A DNA stretch of 35,699 nucleotides, taken from IMG/VR virus record IMGVR_UViG_3300044620_000139, positions 1 to 35,699 of that record; one strand, 5' to 3'. The stretch comes from a virus. The notes under the pieces were generated by a model. It did not search any database. It was not told the origin of the DNA and saw only the letters and a program-made list of their open reading frames with translations. The position numbers and the translations under genes are program-made. Below, piece after piece: positions 23,583-33,096 of this stretch (positions within the stretch are counted from its first letter, which is position 1; the number at the start of each line of letters is the position of its first letter).

Positions 23583-24518
23583 TTAATTACGTTTAGTCAT
23601 GTCAATTTTTGCTTTGATGCGAAGTTTAACTTCTTGGTTATCTGGATTAAGTAGGTAGTTAATTACATCCGTAAGATCTCCTAACTCTGCTCCGTTATCA
23701 AGTGTATAACGCTTCTCACCTTTTCTAATAATAGCTCCTGCTTCGGTAGCTTCTTGTACAAAGATACGCTCATTATATTGTGGATGGTTCACAATCTCTA
23801 AGAAATATTTAGGATTTGTGTCAACAATATTGAGTACCTCTGACTTCAACCAATCTTCGCTAGCTGTAGCAGGAATAGTTCTACCAAGAGATTTAATAAA
23901 TCCAATAGTAGATTTCTTGCTATTTGTAATCTCAGCAAATTTGATGAATGCTTGTGATTTAACATTTGCTTCTTCAAGTTTCTGAGTTGTTACTTTGCTT
24001 TCGTCTACAATCATAAATTCATAAGTTGCTTTGTTGATTCTTTCATCATAAGATGGAGAAACTAGCATCTTATTAGATAATAAGATTAAGTACTTAAGCA
24101 TATCTAGAGAGTAGTTAAGATTTAATGTAGCTCCTTCTTTAGTTAGAATTACACGTCCTCTTCTATCTGATCTCCAGAAGTTTTTATCAGCAGCTAGGGT
24201 AGGATTTAAATCTACACCTAACTCTTTTTCAAAGAACTCTTTTTGAGTCATCCCGTTTGGATGAGACTCCATGTACTTTTGAATCTTTACTCTTGATGAG
24301 TCATCCAAAATTACTTTTACTCCACCACCACGATTCTCACTGTTAAGTGGAACTTGGTAGCTTCGTTTTACTTTGTTGTACAAAAAAGGATCCTTTTTGT
24401 TATCCTGATTTGCAACTAATAGGTTACTCCATTTACCCGCGGATTCTACTGGTTTAATGCTTACAATTCTATCCTGTAAGAAAGATCCGTAGACGATCTC
24501 TTTTGCTACTTTTTCCAT
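23583..24518 (-). CDS. Capsid-adjacent virion protein (311 aa)
   Basis: This 311-aa, Lys-rich protein has an N-terminal beta-like region with R-G-G-G-V-K-V. A segment with G-M-T-Q-K-E-F-F-E-K-E-L follows, and then a largely helical second half. No known domain was recognised. It is the first gene after the capsid terminator and starts with ATG behind the sequence GACAGC plus six A. The following connector gene starts 2 nt after its stop. By synteny with crAss-like phages it should be a conserved virion protein of the head or neck. Confidence 0.6.
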   Translation of the reverse strand: MEKVAKEIVYGSFLQDRIVSIKPVESAGKWSNLLVANQDNKKDPFLYNKVKRSYQVPLNSENRGGGVKVILDDSSRVKIQKYMESHPNGMTQKEFFEKELGVDLNPTLAADKNFWRSDRRGRVILTKEGATLNLNYSLDMLKYLILLSNKMLVSPSYDERINKATYEFMIVDESKVTTQKLEEANVKSQAFIKFAEITNSKKSTIGFIKSLGRTIPATASEDWLKSEVLNIVDTNPKYFLEIVNHPQYNERIFVQEATEAGAIIRKGEKRYTLDNGAELGDLTDVINYLLNPDNQEVKLRIKAKIDMTKRN

Positions 24519-24552
24519 TTTTTTGCTGTCTTAAAATTAATTCTCTCAATTT

Positions 24553-24597
24553 AAAAAGGACTCCTCCGAGGCGTTCAACTCCCAGAGGAGGTCCTTT
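24553..24597 (-). terminator. Rho-independent terminator after the capsid gene
   Basis: The arms 24555-24566 and 24585-24597 form a 12-bp GC-rich stem with one bulged base. On the minus strand the stem is followed at once by five T (24557-24553) and an AT-rich stretch. The hairpin begins 20 nt downstream of the capsid stop codon. It would limit transcription of the following genes and may raise capsid mRNA stability. This is the cleanest intrinsic terminator in the window. Confidence 0.85.
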
Positions 24598-24617
24598 CTA
24601 TCGTATGTATAGGTAGA

Positions 24618-26129
24618 TTATCTTTCTACTGCCAAACGCAAGTCAACTACTTTAGTTGGATCTTCGATCATCATTCCACCCCATTTCTGGAAATGTACTT
24701 CATAACCGTCAACACGTGATGCAACCATTTTCGGTGAACCTTTACCTGCAGGAGAGAATGGATCTCTCATACCTGGGATATATGCCCAGTTGTAATCTGG
24801 AACTCCTTTTGGTTTAACACGGTAGATACCAGCATTATCTCCATAATCCAAAGCAAGGATACGGTGAGATTCTACGATACCTTTTCCATCTGGGTGACGT
24901 TGTGGGAAGTATACATCATCATCAAAGAAATCAACGATCTCAACCATGATAACTACTCCGTTGTACCATTCGTACACGTTCCACTGTGGCTCCATTAAAC
25001 CTTTAGTGTTTTTACCACCTAAGTTTCCTGGGTTAGTGTTGCTCATCAAGAACTTGTCAGAAATTACAGTGAATTTACCAGTTCCAGATTTAGCTTGGAT
25101 TTGTTTAGAGATTTCAATCGCACCAAACTCACCTGTTAACAAGTGGATTGTACGTTTGCCACGCTCAATTTTACCAACTCCCATATCTAACAACAACTCT
25201 AAATGCCAATCTAAGTCATAAGTATTGTAGTAGTGTACGTTTGATGGAGCGATTTGATCAAAGAAACCTGCACCTGACTCAACTGCATATTTAGTTTTGT
25301 CATCTTTGTTCAAGTACTTGTGATCCGCTGTCCAGTTTTTCTTACCGTACATCAACATACGAGCAAACATTTCCTCACATTGGTGGTGAGCTACTAAATC
25401 TTGGTAGTTAATCCAGATAGACTCTTGTTGTCCTTTGTAATTGAAACCAAACTCTAAAGGCTCATTTTTACCTTTGTTGATTGTGTTACCTGCTACTTCA
25501 TACTCCATACGAAGTGTAGAAGGGCGGTTTTCCATTCTCCAAGGAGAAGTGAAATAAGGTTTAGCACCTTGGTAAGACAATGTAGAAGGAGACAATGAGT
25601 AGAATTTAGACCAACGAGTACCAATAGCTAATTCCTCAGAAGGAATAGTTTTGTTAGCGTTGTCAGTTACTAATTCAACTTCAAATTTGTAACGAGATCC
25701 TGCATCCATAGAACGTTTTACCAATAAATGGTAATCGTCTACTTCACCGCGAAGTACGTTAGTTTCTTCGAACAAAGGCTCGTCGAAGATTAAATAGAAA
25801 CGCTCACCGTTTGCTCCTACGTTTGCTGGGAATGTCCCTGCAGAGATAGATGCTCCTGAGATAGTTTCTGCGTCAACTAGAGGCAAGTTTTTGTCGTGTT
25901 GACCTTGCAACATCCAGTTGTAGAATCCGTTTTCTTGTTCAACTTCTTTTACTGGGAAGCGATCAACGAATTCACGTAATTTACCTTGAAGATTAGTTTT
26001 GTAGATCTCTTTGATCACGTTGCTAATCAACTGTGGTTTTTGTTGGTACAAAGAATGGAAGTGGTTATCTGTAACCAAACCATTGTAATCTTTAGCCTCA
26101 TACCGTTGTAATGGAAGTAATTGAGCCAT
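24618..26129 (-). CDS. Major capsid protein
   Basis: This 503-aa protein has the length, gene position and amino-acid make-up of crAss-like major capsid proteins (HK97 fold). The N-terminal part is helical (L-I-S-N-V-I-K-E-I-Y, F-V-D-R-F-P-V-K-E). A beta-rich middle includes W-M-L-Q-G-Q-H-D and E-R-F-Y-L-I-F-D-E-P. Next comes a segment with Y-D-L-D-W-H-L-E-L-L, and the C-terminus returns to beta. It lies directly after the scaffold gene and is followed by a strong intrinsic terminator. Seven A precede the ATG, a strong start context in Bacteroidota. The codon choice (frequent AAC, TTC, GGT) looks less AT-biased than neighbouring genes, as expected for high expression. Confidence 0.85.
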   Translation of the reverse strand: MAQLLPLQRYEAKDYNGLVTDNHFHSLYQQKPQLISNVIKEIYKTNLQGKLREFVDRFPVKEVEQENGFYNWMLQGQHDKNLPLVDAETISGASISAGTFPANVGANGERFYLIFDEPLFEETNVLRGEVDDYHLLVKRSMDAGSRYKFEVELVTDNANKTIPSEELAIGTRWSKFYSLSPSTLSYQGAKPYFTSPWRMENRPSTLRMEYEVAGNTINKGKNEPLEFGFNYKGQQESIWINYQDLVAHHQCEEMFARMLMYGKKNWTADHKYLNKDDKTKYAVESGAGFFDQIAPSNVHYYNTYDLDWHLELLLDMGVGKIERGKRTIHLLTGEFGAIEISKQIQAKSGTGKFTVISDKFLMSNTNPGNLGGKNTKGLMEPQWNVYEWYNGVVIMVEIVDFFDDDVYFPQRHPDGKGIVESHRILALDYGDNAGIYRVKPKGVPDYNWAYIPGMRDPFSPAGKGSPKMVASRVDGYEVHFQKWGGMMIEDPTKVVDLRLAVER

Positions 26130-26174
26130 TTTTTTTGGTTGTTAAATTGTTAGACGGAATATATTAATTACTTA

Positions 26175-27356
26175 TTATTTCTTAGCAAATGCACTTTCGA
26201 GCATATTGAGAAGACCTTCTGTTTTCTGCGAAGTTTCGACTGAAGTATTTCGGCCTACACCTCTTTGCTCTTCGGCTGCAATAACTTTATCAAGTTCGTT
26301 AATTGCTGCTGTCTTAGCTACTGTTTTTAATTTAGTAATATCTGGTTTAAATTTACCTTCTTTATCTAAATTAAATAATCCAATTGTGTCATAGTAATTG
26401 ATAAGCATTTCAAACTCTACTGGGTTTCTTTGTTGCTTATACATCAAACTATTTAATTCTGCACCTGTCTTAGGATCTCTGTAGACAGGACTCATAATGT
26501 TTTGTTTTAATTTATCTTTGGCAACTTTGTTTAGATTTAAACCATCAATGAAAGCATCTCTGCTATCAATGTTAGCTACTAAACTGTCAAACATTTTAGA
26601 CTGCGCTTCTTGTTCTGCTCTAGTCTTAGCTTCTTTAGCAGATCTTCCGTGTGCGATCACTGCGTTAGCTTGTGACTTTAATTCAGGAATTGCTTTAAAA
26701 GCTTTGTCTTGAAGTTTGTTTACTGCTTCTGCATCTGCAATAGCTTCTAACGCATCTTCATCACTAAAGTTTTTAGACTTTAATTGTTCAAAGTAAATTT
26801 GCTTTTGCAGGTTAACATCATTTTTAATCTGCTCAGCATTAACATTTTCAAAGAACTCTAGACGTTGCGCCATTAAAATCGCTTGGTCTGTTTCATCAAA
26901 CGCATCTTCTATTTCTAAGAAGCGTTTCTTTTCTGAGGGCAAACTTTGTTTCCAACGTTCTTCTTTAGTCCTAAAGTTTGTCTCTACTGTTTTAGTCATC
27001 AAGTCTTTGATAGTATCAAGAGTACCTGGTAACTCATCTAATTGTTCTACTTCTGCTGCTGTTAAAATACCTGAAGTAACTAATTCCTTCATCAAGGCCT
27101 TATATACTGCTTCGCTTTTTGCTGCTGAAGTATCTATTTTTTCTGCTGCAGGTTTTTCTTCTGCTGCAGGTTTGTTTTCGTATGCTCCTTCTCCTTTTTC
27201 AGTCTCTACAGGTTCTAGTGTGAACTCTGCTTCTGTCGAAGCTGCTGTATTATCTGTGTCCTCTGTTCCATCTTCAGTAGCTCTAACTGCTGAGTTTAGT
27301 TCTTCGGGTGACATTATTTGAAGCCCATCAAATAAGTCGTTTCCTAATTCTGCCAT
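26175..27356 (-). CDS. Capsid scaffolding protein candidate
   Basis: This 393-aa acidic protein has a disordered Glu/Thr/Ala/Pro-rich N-terminus (residues 1-75). Long helices rich in Glu, Lys, Ala and Gln follow (F-D-E-T-D-Q-A-I-L-M, A-D-A-E-A-V-N-K), and a charged C-terminus ends in a short helix. It has no cysteine. The position between portal and major capsid genes is the standard place for a scaffold. Length and composition agree. No protease motif was found, so removal of the scaffold is not explained by this gene. The start is the ATG behind GACAGC plus AAAA. Confidence 0.7.
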   Translation of the reverse strand: MAELGNDLFDGLQIMSPEELNSAVRATEDGTEDTDNTAASTEAEFTLEPVETEKGEGAYENKPAAEEKPAAEKIDTSAAKSEAVYKALMKELVTSGILTAAEVEQLDELPGTLDTIKDLMTKTVETNFRTKEERWKQSLPSEKKRFLEIEDAFDETDQAILMAQRLEFFENVNAEQIKNDVNLQKQIYFEQLKSKNFSDEDALEAIADAEAVNKLQDKAFKAIPELKSQANAVIAHGRSAKEAKTRAEQEAQSKMFDSLVANIDSRDAFIDGLNLNKVAKDKLKQNIMSPVYRDPKTGAELNSLMYKQQRNPVEFEMLINYYDTIGLFNLDKEGKFKPDITKLKTVAKTAAINELDKVIAAEEQRGVGRNTSVETSQKTEGLLNMLESAFAKK

Positions 27357-27402
27357 ATTTTGCTGTCGTTAATTGGTTACAATATTAAAATTATTTTTAT
27401 AA

Positions 27403-27432
27403 AGAGGGATAATAATTTTTATTTACCCCTCT
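27403..27432 (-). terminator. Hairpin downstream of the portal/scaffold junction
   Basis: The 90-nt gap between portal and scaffold genes holds arms AGAGGG (27403-27408) and CCCTCT (27427-27432) around an AT-rich loop that can itself pair. On the minus strand the stem begins 15 nt after the portal stop and is followed by TTATAAAAATAATTTT. It may be a weak terminator or attenuator separating portal from scaffold and capsid expression. Confidence 0.45.
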
Positions 27433-27446
27433 ATAATCCTATAGCT

Positions 27447-29888
27447 TTATTTAGAGCCTGTAGGTTTCTGTGCTAAAGCTGCACGTTGAATTGCCTCTCT
27501 TTCCATGTTAGCTCTTTGTGTTTCTGCTAACCTTTCTTCCTCTAAACGTACTTGTTCATTTTTATAGTTCTCATCGATATCTGTACGACGTAAGTCTAAG
27601 AAATCGTCGATTCCATTTTTGTCTGTATCTATACGGGTATCGTTAGTACGTTGGTGACGTACCTCATTACCCATTTCTCGAATATGTCCTAAGTCTAAGT
27701 TAGCTTGTATCTGTTCGCGCTTAACAGCAATCTCGTCATCATGTTTCTTCATTTCGAAGTCACGTTGTGCTTGACGATCTTGAGCCTCAAGCTGTGCTTG
27801 CTGTTGCGCTTGTTGCATTTTCTTCTCTTCCATTGCTTGGTTCTCTTCTCTAATTTTCTTAGCAGAAGATTCAAGTTTCTTAGCAATTTCTTGTACAGAC
27901 TCTGATTGAGAGATTGCTACAAGATCTGCAATAGTTGCTTGACCATTTTGAATAGCTGCTTGAGAAAGAGCACGTAAGTCGTTGTACAACTGTGTATCAC
28001 TAGTAGAGTTAGAAACGTGTACATCATACTCGGTAGAGACAAACTCATCGAATTTAGATACTATTTCCTGGCCCATATCGTCTAGTAAGTATTGACCCTT
28101 TTTAGGATTAGATTTGTAAGCATACTTACAGCACTCTAAGAATTTAGTAAGTACTCGCTTACGGAAGTTAGCATCAATAGCAAACCACTTCTCAGTAATG
28201 TTAGAACTTTGAGTCATCTCACGTTCTACATTTTGTACTGCCTCACGGTTACTAATCTCGCCCTCTCTTGCTCCCGATACTCCTGCTAATTTACCTAGAG
28301 TAGTCTCAATGTCTAATAGTAAGTTTGTATACATACCGATAGCATTAGGATCTCCCATTTGGATCTGTTGTGCAGTAAGAGTATTAAATGCTCCCGCAGA
28401 TTTACCTTGAGATGGTCCTTTAAGAATCTCGTTAGTTGGATCTAACCATGCAAACTTGTTAATAGTAACATAGCGCATCCATTCTTTAGGATCCCAACCT
28501 GACGGAATAAGCGACGAGTTGATAGCAGTAAAGGCACCCTTATACGTGGCGATTTCTAGCTCTCTTTTGTAGTAAGCGATATCGTAAGAATATGCAAGAG
28601 GCTTCATGATGTCCATAAGAGATTGGACTTTGTAATCGTTGGTGGAGTTGACGGAGCCTACGTATGGAGGAGTGCCTTTAGATTTGTTTACTAATGATTT
28701 AGAAGCATAAGGCACTGGACGCATAAGTGTATAAATATGGTCAGCAATTTTTGTACCTTCCATCCATTCATTAACCCATTTCCATTCTACTGTTTCTCCT
28801 AATTCTTTTTTAGGTTTGTAGTCTTCAGGAACCCAGTCTTTTTGCTCTTGACCTTCTTCATCAAAATAAGTCAACTCTCCGATTTTACGTCGGGATCTCC
28901 AACATACTTTTAATACACGTACATTGCCATATGTATCAAAAGCACCTGCAAATGTTCTTGTTCCCATCTCATTAGGATGGAAGATAGACAAGGCTCCTTG
29001 TTCACCGTAGTAATCATAAACTGATATATCACGATTAAGTCCGATTCCCCCTCCTCCAGCTGAAGCATCTGTTTTACCGCGCTCTAAGAAGTCAACATCA
29101 TCTGCAGATAAAGTATCCCAGTAGTCATCTATAATTTGTCCTATAGATTTATAACCGTACTCCACAATAATATCCGCATCCTCAATATACATAGAGTTAC
29201 CTCCCATGGTATAAAGATTCATTGGATTAACACGACGCATTACAGGAACACCTCCTAATACGCCACAATACATAATTTCCTCACCACCTACTAATAGATC
29301 TTCAAAAGTTCTTAAGAAAGTAAAGTCAAAGTCTCCTTCTTTATATTCTTTCTTTAAGATTTTGTTAGACACTAATTCAGCAACATCTTGGAATTCATAT
29401 GTCTTATATTTTTCTAAAGCTTGTAATCTTTTTTGAATTTCTTCGTCAGAGATAGAAGTACTAGTAATCATACTAGTAACTTCTTCTTTAATCTGCTCCA
29501 TTAACGCCTGCTCTTTACGAGAGATAGCTTCTGAATCATTAGAAGAAATATATGCTTTAAATTCTTTTTTACGTCTTGAGTATTCACCAAGCAATAAATT
29601 AATCTTAGAGTTCTCTATCCCTACGTGCTGAAAACTAGCAGGAAGTGATTCCATATCTAGGTTATCAGGATTAATATATTTTTCAAAATCTTTAGAGTTA
29701 ATAATATTAGCTCTTAAGTTATAATTGGCTTTTTTATTTTTAAAGTTGGAGCGTAGGTTTACATCAGATGTAAGTAAGTGTTCTGCGAAGTCAATATTCT
29801 TCTTGTACCAGTTATCATCTTTCTGCTTATCAGATAGTTTCTGTCTAGGGAAACTAATGTAGCCTTGCATCTTTACAGGTGAGCTCAT
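27447..29888 (-). CDS. Portal protein
   Basis: This 813-aa protein fits portal proteins of crAss-like phages in size and place, right after TerL. The N-terminal and central regions are mixed alpha/beta with W-K-W-V-N-E-W and P-Y-V-G-S-V-N-S. The portal-type helix is found near residue 557 (S-N-R-E-A-V-Q-N-V-E-R-E-M-T). From about 675 to 810 it is a long charged coiled coil rich in Gln, Glu and Arg. Within it, D-T-D-K-N-G-I-D-D at 754-762 matches a Ca-binding loop. The portal forms the dodecameric DNA channel at one capsid vertex and docks the terminase. It starts 26 nt after the TerL stop. Confidence 0.85.
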   Translation of the reverse strand: MSSPVKMQGYISFPRQKLSDKQKDDNWYKKNIDFAEHLLTSDVNLRSNFKNKKANYNLRANIINSKDFEKYINPDNLDMESLPASFQHVGIENSKINLLLGEYSRRKKEFKAYISSNDSEAISRKEQALMEQIKEEVTSMITSTSISDEEIQKRLQALEKYKTYEFQDVAELVSNKILKKEYKEGDFDFTFLRTFEDLLVGGEEIMYCGVLGGVPVMRRVNPMNLYTMGGNSMYIEDADIIVEYGYKSIGQIIDDYWDTLSADDVDFLERGKTDASAGGGGIGLNRDISVYDYYGEQGALSIFHPNEMGTRTFAGAFDTYGNVRVLKVCWRSRRKIGELTYFDEEGQEQKDWVPEDYKPKKELGETVEWKWVNEWMEGTKIADHIYTLMRPVPYASKSLVNKSKGTPPYVGSVNSTNDYKVQSLMDIMKPLAYSYDIAYYKRELEIATYKGAFTAINSSLIPSGWDPKEWMRYVTINKFAWLDPTNEILKGPSQGKSAGAFNTLTAQQIQMGDPNAIGMYTNLLLDIETTLGKLAGVSGAREGEISNREAVQNVEREMTQSSNITEKWFAIDANFRKRVLTKFLECCKYAYKSNPKKGQYLLDDMGQEIVSKFDEFVSTEYDVHVSNSTSDTQLYNDLRALSQAAIQNGQATIADLVAISQSESVQEIAKKLESSAKKIREENQAMEEKKMQQAQQQAQLEAQDRQAQRDFEMKKHDDEIAVKREQIQANLDLGHIREMGNEVRHQRTNDTRIDTDKNGIDDFLDLRRTDIDENYKNEQVRLEEERLAETQRANMEREAIQRAALAQKPTGSK

Positions 29889-29914
29889 AGTGATTTTTTA
29901 TTTAAAACACAAAT

Positions 29915-32089
29915 CTATGAATAAAAATTTGAATCTATAGTTCCGACTACCTTCTTTTTTAAAACACCCATTTGTGCAAAGTAAGGATCATCTAGAAAAG
30001 TTTTTATTTGTTCTGCTTTTTGTGTGACTTCTTTATACATTGTAGAATCTAACCACATTAACATACCTAACGCTGAGACCCTATCAAAGTTTCCATTAGG
30101 ATTCCACATTACTAACTCTGTAAGCATAGCAGGAGAATAGATTGTCTCGTAAACTCTTGTCTCTGTTTTATCCGAGATTCGTTCTTGAAGCCAAGACTTA
30201 ATCATATTACGTGCTTCAGCATTTACTGCTCCTGAGGCATTGATACCTTTAGCTGTGTTTGTTCCTGCTTTATAAGTATCACTTGATCGTAACTGATAAG
30301 GTGTATCTGCTAATAAGTAAGTACACTTATTCTGATCAAAGTAGTTATATAAACCGATAAGGTTTTTCTCATACATTCCTATCGCGTTGTAATATAATAA
30401 TAATTTTCTACATACCTCATAAAAATCTTTAGCTTCTCCTGTACGTCCCGTGTACTCAGCAACTAGTTGACGAGTAAGTCTATTCATTATTACTATAGAA
30501 GGTAATGAGTCAGTAGTTGATTTATCTTTATCGACAACGTCAATCCCAGCTATGTACACATTACGTGGTACAACTCCCTCAGGATTTTTTTGTGGCTTCA
30601 TCCATATTTCTATAGAGCCTCTCTTCTCATCGTTTTTACTAAGAGGAAACTTGCGAATAGGTTCAGCATCTTGGTTAGTATAGAACTCTGGTTCATTAGA
30701 AGCATTAAAAGATATATGCCCTTTAAACGAAGCTTCAGTATACTTCTTGTATTTACCTCCTTCAACTTCTGCTAGCTGCTCTTTCAGTAGTAGTGTAGGA
30801 AAGAAGGCGCCCTCTAGTACCAAGAATGCTTCCGATGGCATCTCTGGACCATTGATAATTTCTGTCTGATATACTGTTGGGTCAGAAGATTTCTTAGCTA
30901 TCGCGCGTTTATTCTCAATATATAATTTTGCTAATTCTTCATCTGTCTCTTTGTTAGGCCCTTTCTTAAACTCATTAAGAGTTCGACGGTAGGGAACAAA
31001 GTATCCTATGAGACCACGTTGCTCGTAAGTATCTTCAAACGATATACAGTTGTAATCATCTGGGTTTCTAAATATACTCTCAGCATATAGTGCTGCTCTA
31101 CCTGATACAAGTCCTCCTGTTCCTAGTGCCCAGATAACTAGATTCTTTTTTGCCTTAGATGCTTGGGTAGCCTCGATTGATCCCCATGCCTCTTTGATGT
31201 TATGCATGAAACCTACCTCATCAATGATACACAAGTTAGGACGTGTACCATTGGCTGCTAATGGGTTATCCTTAAAGGTACGATGTCGTATTACTGATCC
31301 TGTCAGCGATGTAGCATCTCTGTTAGGTGCTAATGAACCTGAGAAGTTAATAGCTAAAGGAGAAGGATATAACTCATCTCCTAATTGAAAACTTCCAGGT
31401 AATAACTCCATAGCAGTTCTAATCTTTTTCATCAACGGCTCCGTATACTTAGTATCGATGGCGCCAATGATTGTATCTGATGCCGTATATTGTCTTAGTT
31501 TCCAGCGCTCTAGGTAATCATCGTAGTCAGTAGCACCACCAAACAAAAAGTTATGCGCTGCAATACCTGCAGATGAATAAGACTTACCAGATCCACGGGC
31601 TTGGATCGACATAAAATGTTTTGCCGAGTTTTTATATAATGGTTTGCCTAGTGATTTACCATGGTTTTTTCTTAAGTATTCTCTAGCAGGAACATACTCT
31701 TTAGTTTTAGCTTCTGCCTCAGTAATCCTGTTTAGCTTAATAGATAGCTCTAACTCTGGGCCATACTTCCTATCACAGGTATATTTCTTATCATCAGTAA
31801 ATCCTGAGAATCCTCTACACTCTTCATAGAGCAAGAATAATTCCCAGTCGATGTCGCGCAAGAAAGGTAGACCAAAAGCCTGTGCTACTGATGTATCATC
31901 CTCAAACTGTATGTTGTTAAAGTTTACATAGTAATATAGAGGACCAGGCATCCACTTTCCAGATACCCAAGCACCTTCAATGCATTTACGCTTTTCTTCT
32001 TTCCAAAATGTCACACGTTCATAGTACTCTAACTCTGGATGAAATCGAGGAATATCTTTTAATCTAAAATTAGAATTTTCTATTATCAT
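29915..32089 (-). CDS. terL: Terminase large subunit (TerL)
   Basis: This 724-aa DNA-packaging motor ATPase/nuclease has Walker A A-R-G-S-G-K-S at about 164-170 and Walker B N-L-C-I-I-D-E at about 285-291. An R-N-A-se H-like nuclease domain follows, with a catalytic Asp in I-A-G-I-D517-V-V-D and a later L-A-D-T-P motif near 593. The protein recognises portal and small terminase and pumps DNA into the capsid. The ATG at 32089 is chosen because it forms an ATGA overlap with the previous gene; a TTG at 32113 would add eight residues but cost a 28-nt overlap. It is intact, with no intein or frameshift. Confidence 0.93.
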   Translation of the reverse strand: MIIENSNFRLKDIPRFHPELEYYERVTFWKEEKRKCIEGAWVSGKWMPGPLYYYVNFNNIQFEDDTSVAQAFGLPFLRDIDWELFLLYEECRGFSGFTDDKKYTCDRKYGPELELSIKLNRITEAEAKTKEYVPAREYLRKNHGKSLGKPLYKNSAKHFMSIQARGSGKSYSSAGIAAHNFLFGGATDYDDYLERWKLRQYTASDTIIGAIDTKYTEPLMKKIRTAMELLPGSFQLGDELYPSPLAINFSGSLAPNRDATSLTGSVIRHRTFKDNPLAANGTRPNLCIIDEVGFMHNIKEAWGSIEATQASKAKKNLVIWALGTGGLVSGRAALYAESIFRNPDDYNCISFEDTYEQRGLIGYFVPYRRTLNEFKKGPNKETDEELAKLYIENKRAIAKKSSDPTVYQTEIINGPEMPSEAFLVLEGAFFPTLLLKEQLAEVEGGKYKKYTEASFKGHISFNASNEPEFYTNQDAEPIRKFPLSKNDEKRGSIEIWMKPQKNPEGVVPRNVYIAGIDVVDKDKSTTDSLPSIVIMNRLTRQLVAEYTGRTGEAKDFYEVCRKLLLYYNAIGMYEKNLIGLYNYFDQNKCTYLLADTPYQLRSSDTYKAGTNTAKGINASGAVNAEARNMIKSWLQERISDKTETRVYETIYSPAMLTELVMWNPNGNFDRVSALGMLMWLDSTMYKEVTQKAEQIKTFLDDPYFAQMGVLKKKVVGTIDSNFYS

Positions 32090-32346
32090 TTCTTTTCTTC
32101 TAAAGCTGGCCAATTACCTTCTGGGCATGATGATTGTAAGGATCTTGTTTTAAAACTAAGTGAACATCCACATACTGAACAACATGTTTTAATTAATGCT
32201 GCACAGTCTGTAGATATATGAGGGCATGCGTTACAAACATCTTGTCTTGCTTTAGCAATGTCCTCAATAAATACTTGTTTATGAAGACTATTCTTAATGC
32301 CTTCAAGTATTTGTCTTTTATTATCCCAGATATCTTTTGCTTTCAT
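32086..32346 (-). CDS. Small zinc-ribbon-like protein next to TerL
   Basis: This 86-aa protein has a helical N-terminal half and a Cys-rich second half. The pattern is C-N-A-C, then D-C, C-C, C-x-x-C-G-C and a final C-P-E-G-N-W: nine Cys plus a His, able to bind one or two zinc ions. It is locked between neighbours by ATGA overlaps on both sides, so expression with TerL is certain. Zinc-ribbon proteins beside TerL could be packaging regulators or DNA-binding adapters. I do not know a named family for it. Confidence 0.75.
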   Translation of the reverse strand: MKAKDIWDNKRQILEGIKNSLHKQVFIEDIAKARQDVCNACPHISTDCAALIKTCCSVCGCSLSFKTRSLQSSCPEGNWPALEEKK

Positions 32347-32864
32347 ATTTCTCCTGCATCTGATAAAGAGGCAATGTGCTTGCCCTTCTTAGTTATTTTT
32401 TCTTCGTCGTAATCTTTGCGGATCTTTTTATAATCCTCAAACATCTTAGGAGTATTAGCTAGCATCTTATCTAGTTTAACAAGTTCATCTGTATCCTTGT
32501 TGTTAATAGCTCCCATGTACATGTCTTTAAGAGAAGTATCACGCATAGTCATAATCTCGTTCCAGTTTACCAGTGCTTTTTCAACATCTGTGAGAACTAA
32601 GTTCTTAAAGATATCTATTAGACTCTGGACGCTGTTCCATTTAAACTTTGGATTCTTTAAAAAATCTTTAGCAAGAATCTCTAGCTTATTAGATAGATTG
32701 AAAAACTTAGACTCTGGATGAAACCCGTAGTGTATAGCCCACATAATTCTAGAGCTATCAGCTTTGTGCTTACTCTTATCCTGCTCGTAAAACTTAGAGA
32801 ACTCCTCTATTACGATTAGCTCAGGATTAATCTCCCAGAAACTATAATCATGCTGTGCCTTCAT
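32343..32864 (-). CDS. Terminase small subunit candidate
   Basis: This 173-aa, mostly helical, charged protein has an N-terminal segment around I-V-I-E-E-F-S-K-F-Y, a central helical region and a Lys/Glu-rich C-terminal helix (M-F-E-D-Y-K-K-I-R-K-D-Y). Position, size and helical character fit a small terminase, which binds DNA and hands it to TerL; many phages place it just upstream. No helix-turn-helix is clear enough to call, so this is a positional guess. It is joined to the zinc-ribbon gene by an ATGA overlap. Confidence 0.5.
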   Translation of the reverse strand: MKAQHDYSFWEINPELIVIEEFSKFYEQDKSKHKADSSRIMWAIHYGFHPESKFFNLSNKLEILAKDFLKNPKFKWNSVQSLIDIFKNLVLTDVEKALVNWNEIMTMRDTSLKDMYMGAINNKDTDELVKLDKMLANTPKMFEDYKKIRKDYDEEKITKKGKHIASLSDAGEI

Positions 32865-32865
32865 A

Positions 32866-33096
32866 TTATTTTAATTTCTCCCATAGTTCACCATAGCTAA
32901 GAGTAGAAATATATTCAGTACCGTTAGTATGAATAGATGAGAAATCAACTCCGCCTTCAGTGAATGGCGCAATAGCATTAATATTATAAAAAGTAACTTG
33001 TCTAGTATCGCAATCTACAAAATCGTATTCTAAACCTAAGTCTTCTAAAGTAGCTGTAGTGTTACTGTGGTGCAGTATCGGAAGTGTGATGTTCAT
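32866..33096 (-). CDS. Small hypothetical protein (76 aa)
   Basis: This small soluble protein contains V-T-F-Y-N-I-N-A-I-A-P and I-H-T-N-G-T-E-Y-I-S, followed by a short C-terminal helix (L-S-Y-G-E-L-W-E-K-L). The F-Y-x-I-x-A-I-x-P and I-H-x-N-G-x-E motifs look conserved and remind me of short proteins found in many Bacteroidota phages. Its start overlaps the IHF-like gene by 35 nt and it stops 1 nt before the next ATG. Function unknown. Confidence 0.7.
   Translation of the reverse strand: MNITLPILHHSNTTATLEDLGLEYDFVDCDTRQVTFYNINAIAPFTEGGVDFSSIHTNGTEYISTLSYGELWEKLK

Noticed and set aside
29910-29917. TAnnTTTG box (minus strand) before the portal gene
   Set aside because: It overlaps the TerL stop codon and has no TTTG at 17-23 nt; chance match in AT-rich DNA is likely.
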